Positions 1 to 5,718 of a stretch of 6,087 nt of DNA are shown here, piece after piece. How positions within the stretch are numbered: the stretch's first letter is position 1; every line of letters starts with the position of its first letter. The DNA is from Clostridia bacterium (GTDB taxonomy: Bacteria > Bacillota > Clostridia > Oscillospirales > Acutalibacteraceae). The position numbers were made by a program, and so were the translations under genes. The stretch spans positions 1 to 6,087 of the forward strand of contig JAGACE010000035.1 of assembly GCA_017614275.1 (NCBI GenBank), read 5' to 3'. The notes beneath the pieces were generated by a model. That model made no database searches and was not told the DNA's origin. It worked only from the letters and a program-made list of their open reading frames with translations.

Positions 1-273
1 GACCCCATTTCGGTCAGCTACATCCTGGAAGTGTCCTCGCCCGGCGCGGAGCGGCCGCTGACCCGGGACGAGCATTTCCTGCAGTTCCTCGGCGCGCCCG
101 TCATGGTGAAACTCATCCGCCCGGTGGACGGGCAGCGGGAGTGGAAGGGCACCCTGAACGGGTACGACAACGGCGATGTATCGTTCACTTCCACAGAGGG
201 CAAATCGTTCGTATTCCATAAAAAAGAAGCGTCCTATGTCAAACTGGACGACTTCGATTCATATACCGACTAA
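1..273 (+). CDS. rimP: Ribosome maturation factor RimP, C-terminal part (5' end outside window)
   Basis: RimP helps assemble the 30S ribosomal subunit by binding it early and assisting S12 incorporation (family knowledge). The frame is open from base 1 and stops with TAA at 271-273, leaving 90 residues of a protein usually about 150 long, so the N-terminal half is missing only because the window starts inside the gene. The fragment opens with DPI followed by YILEVSSPGAERPLT, the conserved RimP signature at the end of the N-terminal domain. The remaining residues, including VMVKLIRP, WKGTLNGY and a final YVKLDDF, match the small Sm/SH3-like beta-barrel C-terminal domain. It sits directly before nusA, its usual position in Firmicutes and many other bacteria. 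Nothing looks broken. Identification is strong; the true start cannot be seen. Confidence 0.95.
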   Translation, partial: DPISVSYILEVSSPGAERPLTRDEHFLQFLGAPVMVKLIRPVDGQREWKGTLNGYDNGDVSFTSTEGKSFVFHKKEASYVKLDDFDSYTD

Positions 274-283
274 GCAGAGATGG

Positions 284-291
284 AAAGGAAG
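284..291 (+). promoter_or_regulatory. Ribosome binding site of nusA (decides the start)
   Basis: AAAGGAAG lies 9 nt before ATG 301 in the rimP-nusA gap. An in-frame ATG at 280 would add seven residues (MERKSNK), but it overlaps this Shine-Dalgarno sequence and has none of its own, and NusA proteins normally begin close to the MNQEFFDAV motif. Start 301 is therefore preferred. Confidence 0.75.
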
Positions 292-300
292 AGTAACAAA

Positions 301-1383
301 ATGAACCAGGAATTTTTTGACGCTGTTCAGCTGATGGCTGCCGAAAAAGGCATCCCGGTCGAATTCCTCTACGAGAAGATCGCCAACGCTCTGGTCGTGG
401 CGGAAAAGAGAAACTACAACGGCAAAGATGTCGTGTTCTGCGACATCGACCCGGAGAAAAAAGAACTCAATGTCTATCTCCGCAAGAACGTCGTCGAAGT
501 CATCGATGACGAAGACGAAGACATCCTCGTCGAAGAGGCGAAACAATACAAGAAGACCGCGAAACCCGGCGATATCATCGAGATCCCGCTGGATACGAAG
601 CAGTTCGGGCGGATCGACGCCCAGACCGCGAAACACGTCATCCGCCAGGGCATCCGGGACGCCGAGCGCGGCCGGAACATGCAGGAGTTCCAGACCCACA
701 ACCAGGAGATCGTGACGGCCCGCGTCCTGAACATCAACCCGGTCAACGGGAACGCCACCGTCGAGATCGGCCGGGCGGAAGCCGTCCTGCCGAAGGGCGA
801 GCAGATCCCCGGCGAGGAACTCCGTGACGGAGACCTCATCAAGGTCTATGTCGTCGACGTCAAAGAGACCGAGAAGGGCCCGAAGGCCCTCCTCTCCCGG
901 ACCTATCACGGTCTGGTGCGCCGGCTCTTCGAGACGGAGGTCCCGGAGATCTCGGAAGGCACCGTGGAGATCAAAGAAGTCGCCCGTGAGGCGGGCTCCC
1001 GCACGAAGATCGCCGTCGCCAGCTCCGACGAGAAGATCGACCCGGTCGGCGCCTGCATCGGCGCCCGCGGCGCCCGAGTCGGCAAGATCGTCGACATGCT
1101 GGGCGGCGAGAAGATCGACATCGTCCCCTACGATGAGGACCCGGCGAAGTTCATCTCGAACGCGCTGGCTCCGGCCGACGTGGTCGACGTCATCATCCTG
1201 GACGAGGAAGAGCAGTCCTGCCGCGCCATCGTGCCGGACGACCAGCTGTCCCTCGCCATCGGCAACAAGGGCCAGAACGCCAGACTGGCGGCCAAACTGA
1301 CCGGCTGGAAGATCGATATCAACCCGGTCAGCGGAAAGATCGAACCCGCCCCCGAAGAGGCGGAAGAAGACGTCGAGGAATGA
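301..1383 (+). CDS. nusA: Transcription termination/antitermination factor NusA
   Basis: NusA binds RNA polymerase and nascent RNA and modulates pausing, intrinsic termination and antitermination. The 360 residues are close to the roughly 370 of Bacillus NusA. An N-terminal RNA-polymerase-binding domain covers about residues 1-125, beginning MNQEFFDAVQLMAAEKGI. An S1 domain covers about 134-202 (VTARVLNINPVNGNATVEIG, ending near KALLSRT). KH1 carries its loop at 254-257 (IGARGARV), followed by GGEKIDIVPYDEDP. KH2 carries its loop at 321-324 (LAIGNKGQNARLAAKLTGWK). The protein ends in an acidic tail (EEAEEDVEE) and lacks the AR1/AR2 repeats of E. coli NusA, as is normal for Firmicutes. It follows rimP by 27 nt and precedes rnpM by 39 nt, with no promoter or terminator between them. 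Confidence 0.97.
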   Translation: MNQEFFDAVQLMAAEKGIPVEFLYEKIANALVVAEKRNYNGKDVVFCDIDPEKKELNVYLRKNVVEVIDDEDEDILVEEAKQYKKTAKPGDIIEIPLDTKQFGRIDAQTAKHVIRQGIRDAERGRNMQEFQTHNQEIVTARVLNINPVNGNATVEIGRAEAVLPKGEQIPGEELRDGDLIKVYVVDVKETEKGPKALLSRTYHGLVRRLFETEVPEISEGTVEIKEVAREAGSRTKIAVASSDEKIDPVGACIGARGARVGKIVDMLGGEKIDIVPYDEDPAKFISNALAPADVVDVIILDEEEQSCRAIVPDDQLSLAIGNKGQNARLAAKLTGWKIDINPVSGKIEPAPEEAEEDVEE

Positions 1384-1410
1384 TCGGCGAACAACAGTAA
1401 ACCAAACGAA

Positions 1411-1421
1411 AGCGGTGGATC
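1411..1421 (+). promoter_or_regulatory. Atypical ribosome binding site of rnpM
   Basis: The 39-nt gap after nusA ends in AAAGCGGTGGATCT just before ATG 1423. It lacks a clean GGAGG core but resembles the extended anti-Shine-Dalgarno complement (AAAGGAGGTGATC) with a changed base and a shift around GGTG. I read it as a weak or non-standard ribosome binding site. The alignment is by eye. Confidence 0.45.
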
Positions 1422-1422
1422 T

Positions 1423-1701
1423 ATGCCAAAGAAAACTCCGATGCGACGCTGTGTCGGCTGCATGGAGATGAAGCCCAAGGCTTCTCTCGTGCGGGTCGTC
1501 AAATCTCCGGAGGGAGAGATCTCTCTGGACCTGACCGGGAAGAAGCCCGGCCGGGGCGCCTATCTCTGCCGGGACACCGGGTGTCTCCAAAAGGCGAGGA
1601 AGGCACGGCGGATCGAACGTGAGTTTTCCATGGCAGTCCCCGATGAGCTATACGATGGAATGGAGGCGGAACTGGAAAACGATGAAACAGCAGGTCCTTA
1701 A
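1423..1701 (+). CDS. rnpM: YlxR family RNA-binding protein (RNase P modulator RnpM)
   Basis: This is a 92-residue protein of the YlxR/DUF448 family. In Bacillus subtilis YlxR has been renamed RnpM because it binds the RNase P RNA and modulates RNase P activity; whether that holds here is inferred from homology. The family signatures are clear: TPMRRCVGCMEMKPK at residues 5-19, LVRVVKSPEGEISLD at 22-36, and KPGRGAYLCRDTGC at 41-54. Four cysteines (10, 13, 49, 54) are spaced like a possible metal or redox cluster; I do not assume zinc binding. The surface is strongly basic in the first two thirds, as expected for RNA binding, and the C-terminal tail (MEAELENDE) is acidic. It lies between nusA and ylxQ as in other Firmicutes, and its last 20 nt overlap ylxQ, suggesting coupled translation. 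Confidence 0.93.
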   Translation: MPKKTPMRRCVGCMEMKPKASLVRVVKSPEGEISLDLTGKKPGRGAYLCRDTGCLQKARKARRIEREFSMAVPDELYDGMEAELENDETAGP

Positions 1702-2008
1702 CATGCTTGGCCTGGCCAGACGGGCCGGATCGTTCGTCGGAGGCCACGACGCCGCGTTTGAGTCCATCGCAAAAGGAAAGGCAGCCCTGTGCTTCCTTAC
1801 GACCGATGCTTCGGAGCGGCTCAAAAAAGAGTTCCGGGAGACCGTTCAATATGAAGGACGAGCGGTCCCGCTCCTGGAACCGGACATCACAATGAGAGAG
1901 ATCGAGAGGGCGACCGGACAGCGATGCGCGGTATTCACCGTAACGGACGCCGGATTTGCTTCGAAGCTCACAGAGCTTCTGTCGAAGGAGGACAAGGAAG
2001 AATGGTAA
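1682..2008 (+). CDS. ylxQ: YlxQ, L7Ae/L30e-family RNA-binding protein
   Basis: YlxQ belongs to the L7Ae/L30e/S12e/Gadd45 superfamily of small RNA-binding proteins, many of which recognise kink-turn RNA. Its cellular role is not well defined. From ATG 1682 the protein has 108 residues, near the family's usual 100. It starts [16 protein letters not shown], the standard YlxQ N-terminus, and keeps [14 protein letters not shown] in the middle and [14 protein letters not shown] near the end. Earlier in-frame ATGs (1619, 1655) lie deep inside rnpM and would add residues unlike the family, so they were rejected. The start lacks a good Shine-Dalgarno: GGAGG at 1662-1666 is 15 nt away and GGAA at 1674-1677 is only 4 nt away. 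The gene overlaps rnpM by 20 nt and infB by 7 nt, so translation probably depends on ribosomes arriving from rnpM. Confidence 0.92.
   Translation: MKQQVLNMLGLARRAGSFVGGHDAAFESIAKGKAALCFLTTDASERLKKEFRETVQYEGRAVPLLEPDITMREIERATGQRCAVFTVTDAGFASKLTELLSKEDKEEW
1985..1991 (+). promoter_or_regulatory. Strong ribosome binding site of infB inside ylxQ
   Basis: AAGGAGG sits 10 nt before ATG 2002, within the last codons of ylxQ. It is the best Shine-Dalgarno match in this part of the operon and selects ATG 2002 over the in-frame upstream ATG at 1924, which lies inside ylxQ and has no such site. A second purine run, AAGGAAG at 1994-2000, is too close to the start to serve alone. Confidence 0.8.
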
Positions 2009-4389
2009 TCAAATACAGAGTTCATGAAGTCGCGAAGGACTTCGATCAGAATACCAAGGACATCGTCGCGCTGCTCGCGCAGTTCTATGAGGAACCGAAG
2101 AAGAGCATGACGGTCCTGGAGGAGGACGAGCTGAACACCCTGTTCGAGTACATCACTCAGAACAACCAGGTGGAGAACTTCGACGCCTACTTCAAGATGC
2201 AGGAGCAGCGTCCGGCACCGAAAAAGGAGAAGCCGAAGAAGGAAGCTCCGAAGAAGGAGGCCGAGGCGGAGAAGAAACCGGCCGAGAAGAAGCCGGCGAA
2301 GAAGGCAGCGGAGGCCAAACCCGAGAAACCGAAGGTCGACGCCGACCCGCATCCGTTCCAGAAGCGGGAGAAGAAGAACAAGGACGGCCAGCAGCAGGCC
2401 CGGACCCGGGGCGAGAAACGTACCGTGGACACCCGGACCCAGAACGTCGACCTGGAGAAATACAACGAGAAATACGAGAACATCGCGCCGCAGCAGCGGC
2501 AGAACGACCGGGTCAACAACACCCGTCAGAAGCTCAACCAGAAGTCGAAGCAGTACCGGAAACAGCGGGGCGTCCGCTCCCGGAAGCGCGAGACCGAGCA
2601 GGAGCGTCTGAAGCGGATCGCCGCCGAGCGCGCGAAGAAACAGATCACCATCCAGGTGGGCGAGGAGATCTCCGTCGGCGAACTGGCCTCCGAACTGCGT
2701 ATGACCGCGGCGGAAGTCATCAAGAAGCTGTTCGCTCTCGGCCAGATGGCCACCATCAACGACGTCATCGACTTCGACACGGCGTCCATCGTGGCGGAAG
2801 AACTCGGCGCGCATGTTGAGAAACGCGTCGTCGTCACCATCGAGGACCGGATCATCGACGACACCGAAGACGAAGAGACCGACCTTCTCCCGAGAGACCC
2901 GGTCGTCTGCGTCATGGGCCACGTCGACCACGGCAAAACGTCCATCCTCGACGCCATCCGGAACTCCAATGTCACGGCCGGTGAGGCCGGCGGCATCACG
3001 CAGGCCATCGGCGCCTACCGCGTGAACATCGACGGCAAGCGCATCACCTTCCTCGACACGCCCGGCCACGCGGCGTTCACCGAGATGCGTGCCCGCGGCG
3101 CCATGGCCACGGACATCGCCATCCTGGTCGTCGCGGCGGACGACGGCATCATGCCGCAGACCATCGAAGCCATCAACCACGCGAAGGCCGCGGGCATCCC
3201 CATGGTCGTCGCGATCAACAAAATGGATAAGCCGGACGCGTCTCCGGACCGCATCCTGCAGCAGCTCACCGAGCATGAGATCGTGCCCGAGGACTGGGGC
3301 GGCGACACCATCTGTGTCCCGGTCTCCGCGAAGACCGGCCAGAACCTCGACCGGCTGCTCGAATCGGTCCTGCTGGTCGCGGAGATGCTGGAACTCAAAG
3401 CAAACCCGAACCGCGCCGCGAAGGGCGTCGTCATCGAGGCGAAGCTCGACAAGGGCCGCGGACCGGTCGCCACGTTCCTCGTCCAGAACGGCACCCTGAA
3501 TGTCGGAGACATCGTCGTCGCCGGCACCGCCGTCGGCCGTGTCCGCGTCATGACCAACGAGCGCGGCAAGCAGCAGAAGAAGGCCGGTCCCTCGGTCCCG
3601 GTGGAAGTCACCGGTCTGGCGGAAGTCCCGCAGGCGGGCGACGCGTTCGACGCCGTCTCCGATGAGAAACTCGCCAGAGAACTGGTCGAGCAGCGGAAAC
3701 AGGCGCTCAAGGAAGAGCAGTTCAACGCGCAGCAGAAGGTCACCCTCGACAATCTGTTCGCGTCCCTCAAGGAGGGCGAACTCAAAGACCTCAACATCAT
3801 CGTCAAGGCCGACGTCCAGGGTTCGGTCGAGGCCGTCAAACAGAGCCTCGAGAAACTCTCCAACGACGAAGTCCGCGTCCGCGTCATCCACGGAGCCGCC
3901 GGCGGCATCGTCGACTCCGACGTCATGCTGGCCAACGCCTCCAACGCCATCATCATCGGCTTCAACGTCCGCCCGGAGGCGGAGGCTGTCGCCAATGCGG
4001 AGCGCGACGGCGTCGAGATCCGCACCTACCGCGTCATCTACGACTGCATCAACGACGTCCAGGATGCCATCAAGGGCATGCTGGCCCCGAAATACCGCGA
4101 CGTGGACATCGGCCGCGCCGAAGTCCGCAACGTCTTCAAGATCTCCTCGGCCGGGACCATCGCCGGTTCCTATGTCCTCAGCGGAAAGATCACCAGAGAC
4201 GCCAAACTGCGCGTGGTCCGCGACGGCATCATCGTCGCCGAGGACGCCATCCAGTCCCTGCGCCGGTTCAAGGACGACGTGAAGGAAGTCGCCTCCGGAT
4301 ATGAGTGCGGCATCGGCCTGGAGAAGTTCAACGACCTCAAGGAAGGCGACATTTTCGAAGCCTACATCACCGAAGAATACAGAGACTAA
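2002..4389 (+). CDS. infB: Translation initiation factor IF-2
   Basis: IF2 is the GTPase that brings fMet-tRNA to the 30S subunit and promotes 50S joining. The 795 residues comprise a first IF2_N-like region (about 1-66, [14 protein letters not shown]), a charged linker (73-112), a basic coiled stretch (about 113-213), a second IF2_N domain (about 215-275), and the GTPase domain. GTP-binding motifs are G1 GHVDHGKT 306-313, switch [11 protein letters not shown] 330-339, DTPGH 352-356 with the catalytic His, NKMD 406-409 and SAK 442-444. Domain 2 begins near 474 ([15 protein letters not shown]), domain 3 covers about 590-690 (including [12 protein letters not shown]), and the C-terminal initiator-tRNA-binding domain contains [11 protein letters not shown] from 766. 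ATG 2002 is chosen for its Shine-Dalgarno and family N-terminus. Codons here end very often in C or G. One oddity is Ala335 where most bacterial IF2 proteins have His. Confidence 0.98.
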   Translation: MVIKYRVHEVAKDFDQNTKDIVALLAQFYEEPKKSMTVLEEDELNTLFEYITQNNQVENFDAYFKMQEQRPAPKKEKPKKEAPKKEAEAEKKPAEKKPAKKAAEAKPEKPKVDADPHPFQKREKKNKDGQQQARTRGEKRTVDTRTQNVDLEKYNEKYENIAPQQRQNDRVNNTRQKLNQKSKQYRKQRGVRSRKRETEQERLKRIAAERAKKQITIQVGEEISVGELASELRMTAAEVIKKLFALGQMATINDVIDFDTASIVAEELGAHVEKRVVVTIEDRIIDDTEDEETDLLPRDPVVCVMGHVDHGKTSILDAIRNSNVTAGEAGGITQAIGAYRVNIDGKRITFLDTPGHAAFTEMRARGAMATDIAILVVAADDGIMPQTIEAINHAKAAGIPMVVAINKMDKPDASPDRILQQLTEHEIVPEDWGGDTICVPVSAKTGQNLDRLLESVLLVAEMLELKANPNRAAKGVVIEAKLDKGRGPVATFLVQNGTLNVGDIVVAGTAVGRVRVMTNERGKQQKKAGPSVPVEVTGLAEVPQAGDAFDAVSDEKLARELVEQRKQALKEEQFNAQQKVTLDNLFASLKEGELKDLNIIVKADVQGSVEAVKQSLEKLSNDEVRVRVIHGAAGGIVDSDVMLANASNAIIIGFNVRPEAEAVANAERDGVEIRTYRVIYDCINDVQDAIKGMLAPKYRDVDIGRAEVRNVFKISSAGTIAGSYVLSGKITRDAKLRVVRDGIIVAEDAIQSLRRFKDDVKEVASGYECGIGLEKFNDLKEGDIFEAYITEEYRD
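2218..2337 (+). repeat. Low-complexity Lys/Glu/Ala/Pro coding repeat in the IF2 linker
   Basis: Codons for residues 73-112 of IF2 are imperfect reiterations of AAG/GAG/GCG/CCG, giving degenerate units such as [22 protein letters not shown] and AKPEKPK. This is a flexible, highly charged linker between the N-terminal module and the rest of IF2, a region known to vary widely in length and sequence among bacteria. The DNA repeats are imperfect and in frame, so replication slippage here would mostly change linker length in whole codons. Confidence 0.7.
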
Positions 4390-4394
4390 GGAGG
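4388..4394 (+). promoter_or_regulatory. Ribosome binding site of rbfA embedded in the infB stop codon
   Basis: AAGGAGG uses the last two bases of the infB TAA stop (4387-4389) and lies 7 nt before GTG 4402. It is a full-strength Shine-Dalgarno and supports the GTG start. The next bases form a perfect nine-base palindrome (GGGGTCCCC, 4393-4401) that partly covers the site. Confidence 0.8.
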
Positions 4395-4401
4395 GGTCCC
4401 C

Positions 4402-4755
4402 GTGCCATCTCACAAGTCACAGCGTACGGCAGAGGACATCAAACGGGAGCTCGCCGTCGTCATGCAGGAAGTCAAGGACCCCAGGGTCCGCGGCAAACTG
4501 CTGACGGTCGTCCGGGTCAACGTCTCGAGCGACAGCACCTATGCCAAAGTCTACATCAGCGATCTGAACGGTCTGGAGGGCGCCAAAGAGGCGGCCGCCG
4601 CGCTGAACAACGCGGCCGGGTTCCTCCGGGGCGAGATCGCCCGGAACCTGCACCTGCGCAAGGCGCCGGAACTGAAGTTCATCGCCGATGACTCCATCGA
4701 ACACGGGATGGAGATCATCAAAGAACTCGAACAGCTGACGGGAGGGAAGGAATGA
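4402..4755 (+). CDS. rbfA: 30S ribosome-binding factor RbfA (GTG start)
   Basis: RbfA is a small KH-fold protein that binds the 30S subunit near the 5' helix of 16S rRNA and is needed for late maturation and cold adaptation (family knowledge). The 117 residues match the usual length of about 115-130. Motifs seen in order are RTAEDIKREL (8-17), EVKDPRVRGKLLTVVRV (23-39), YAKVYISDL (47-55), the interrupted KH helix-kink-helix around AAGFLRGEIA (71-80), LHLRKAPELKFIADDSIE (83-100) and GMEIIKELE (102-110). The start is GTG, fixed by AAGGAGG 7 nt upstream and by the absence of a nearby in-frame ATG before the conserved region. It follows infB by 12 nt and shares an ATGA stop/start with nrnA. ylxP, which often separates infB and rbfA in Firmicutes, is absent. 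Confidence 0.96.
   Translation: MPSHKSQRTAEDIKRELAVVMQEVKDPRVRGKLLTVVRVNVSSDSTYAKVYISDLNGLEGAKEAAAALNNAAGFLRGEIARNLHLRKAPELKFIADDSIEHGMEIIKELEQLTGGKE
4740..4745 (+). promoter_or_regulatory. Ribosome binding site of nrnA within rbfA
   Basis: GGGAGG ends 6 nt before ATG 4752 and lies in the final codons of rbfA. With the ATGA overlap at 4752-4755 it supports translation of nrnA by reinitiation or direct entry of ribosomes finishing rbfA. Confidence 0.75.
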
Positions 4756-5708
4756 AGCAGATCGACATCGCCCGCGTCGGCGAGATCCTGGCCGCGTCGG
4801 AAGACGTGCTGATCCTGACCCACAAGAACCCTGACGGAGACTGCCTCGGCACCGGGACGGCCCTGTGCCGCTATCTCCTGTCTCTCGGGAAACGGGCGAC
4901 CGTGACCTGTTGCGATCCCATCCCGCACAAATTCGACTACCTGTTCGAAGGCCTCCCGCAGGAGACCTTTGAGCCGAAGACGGTCATCGCGGTCGACGTG
5001 GCCGACCCCGCTCTGCTGGGGAGCCTGGACGTCTACGCGGACCGGGTCGATCTGTGCATCGACCACCATATCTCCAACAAACTGTATGCCCGGGAGACCC
5101 ACCTCTGTCCGGAGGACGGCGCGGTCGCGCTGTCTCTGTACCGGATCTTCCGGTCCCTCGGCGTCGCCATCGGTCGGCCCATGGCCGATGCGCTGTACAC
5201 CGGCATGTCCACGGACACGGGCTGCTTCCGCTATTCCAACGCGGGCGCGGAGATCTACCGCGCGGCGGCGGACCTCATCGAACTGGGGGCCGACAACGCC
5301 GGCATCAACGTCCGGATGTTCGAGACCAAGCCCTACTCCGAATTCATGATCCTGGCGGACGCGTTTGCCGGGCTGCGCATGTTCTGCGACGGGAAGGTCT
5401 CGGTCCTGAAAGTCTCTCAGAAGATGCTGGAAGACCGGGGCGCCGACACCGACAGTTTCGAATTCCTGACGGCCCTGTCCCGCCAGATCGAAGGCGTGCT
5501 CTGCGGCATCACGATGAAGCAACAGGAGGACGGGCACTGGAAGATCTCCCTGCGGACCCACGAACCGCTCGACGCCTCGGCCATCTGCGAGCTGCTGGGC
5601 GGCGGCGGACACCAGAGAGCGGCGGGCTGCGACGCCGGCGAAGACGAAGAGGCCTCCCTGCAGACCCTTCTGTCGTACATCGCCGAGCAACTCGGCTGCG
5701 CCCTTTGA
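4752..5708 (+). CDS. nrnA: DHH/DHHA1 phosphoesterase, NrnA-type nanoRNase / pAp phosphatase
   Basis: NrnA-type enzymes degrade very short RNAs (2-5 nt) and dephosphorylate pAp to AMP; some relatives cleave linear or cyclic dinucleotides. The 318 residues match the family. DHH-domain metal ligands are visible: HKNPDGD (24-30, with H24, D28, D30), VDVAD (81-85, D82), the DHH motif IDHHISN (103-109) and STDTGCFRYSN (153-163, D155). The C-terminal DHHA1 substrate-binding domain includes SLRTHEPLDAS (266-276) and the glycine-rich GGGGHQRAAG (283-292). All expected catalytic residues are present, so it should be active. There are no membrane segments or CBS/PAS domains, so this is the soluble NrnA type, not GdpP. 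The start overlaps the rbfA stop (ATGA). Its place between rbfA and truB is common in Clostridia. The preferred substrate cannot be told from sequence. Confidence 0.93.
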   Translation: MKQIDIARVGEILAASEDVLILTHKNPDGDCLGTGTALCRYLLSLGKRATVTCCDPIPHKFDYLFEGLPQETFEPKTVIAVDVADPALLGSLDVYADRVDLCIDHHISNKLYARETHLCPEDGAVALSLYRIFRSLGVAIGRPMADALYTGMSTDTGCFRYSNAGAEIYRAAADLIELGADNAGINVRMFETKPYSEFMILADAFAGLRMFCDGKVSVLKVSQKMLEDRGADTDSFEFLTALSRQIEGVLCGITMKQQEDGHWKISLRTHEPLDASAICELLGGGGHQRAAGCDAGEDEEASLQTLLSYIAEQLGCAL

Positions 5709-5714
5709 GAGGAA
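5707..5714 (+). promoter_or_regulatory. Ribosome binding site of truB overlapping the nrnA stop
   Basis: GAGAGGAA begins in the nrnA TGA stop (5706-5708) and ends 4 nt before ATG 5719. It is a moderate Shine-Dalgarno and fits the start at the conserved TruB N-terminus (MTGIICLNKP). Confidence 0.65.
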
Positions 5715-5718
5715 CCCC

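Noticed and set aside
280..300. Upstream in-frame ATG for nusA
   Set aside because: It overlaps the likely Shine-Dalgarno for ATG 301, has no ribosome binding site of its own and adds residues not expected in NusA.
824..1300. A forward +1-frame ORF inside nusA rich in Ser, Arg and Pro (similar ones at 3089-3499 and 3662-4282 inside infB)
   Set aside because: Ser/Arg/Thr/Pro-rich products are typical of out-of-frame reading of GC-rich genes; they lie wholly inside conserved reading frames.
1384..1422. Possible promoter or terminator in the nusA-rnpM gap
   Set aside because: The gap is only 39 nt, with no convincing -35/-10 pair and no GC-rich hairpin followed by a T run.
259..1590. A 443-residue reverse-strand open frame opposite nusA
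   Set aside because: Same codon-bias shadow as above; the forward strand encodes an unmistakable NusA and the reverse product has no family features.
2107..2703. Possible internal starts in infB giving shorter IF2 forms, as known in E. coli (ATG 2107, 2197, 2701)
   Set aside because: None has a well-spaced Shine-Dalgarno; the best, GAGGAA before 2107, is 12 nt away. No support from sequence for shorter forms.
1846..4413. An 855-residue open frame on the reverse strand opposite infB
   Set aside because: Its product is a low-complexity run rich in Asp, Val, Leu, Gly and Arg with no recognisable domain. GAC/GTC and similar codon pairs on the coding strand read as GTC/GAC on the other strand and rarely produce stops, so long antisense frames are expected opposite a GC-rich, C-ending gene such as infB.
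4305..4691. A 128-residue forward ORF across the infB-rbfA junction
   Set aside because: Its product is an Arg/Gln/Gly-rich frame shadow of infB and rbfA, both of which are conserved in their own frames.
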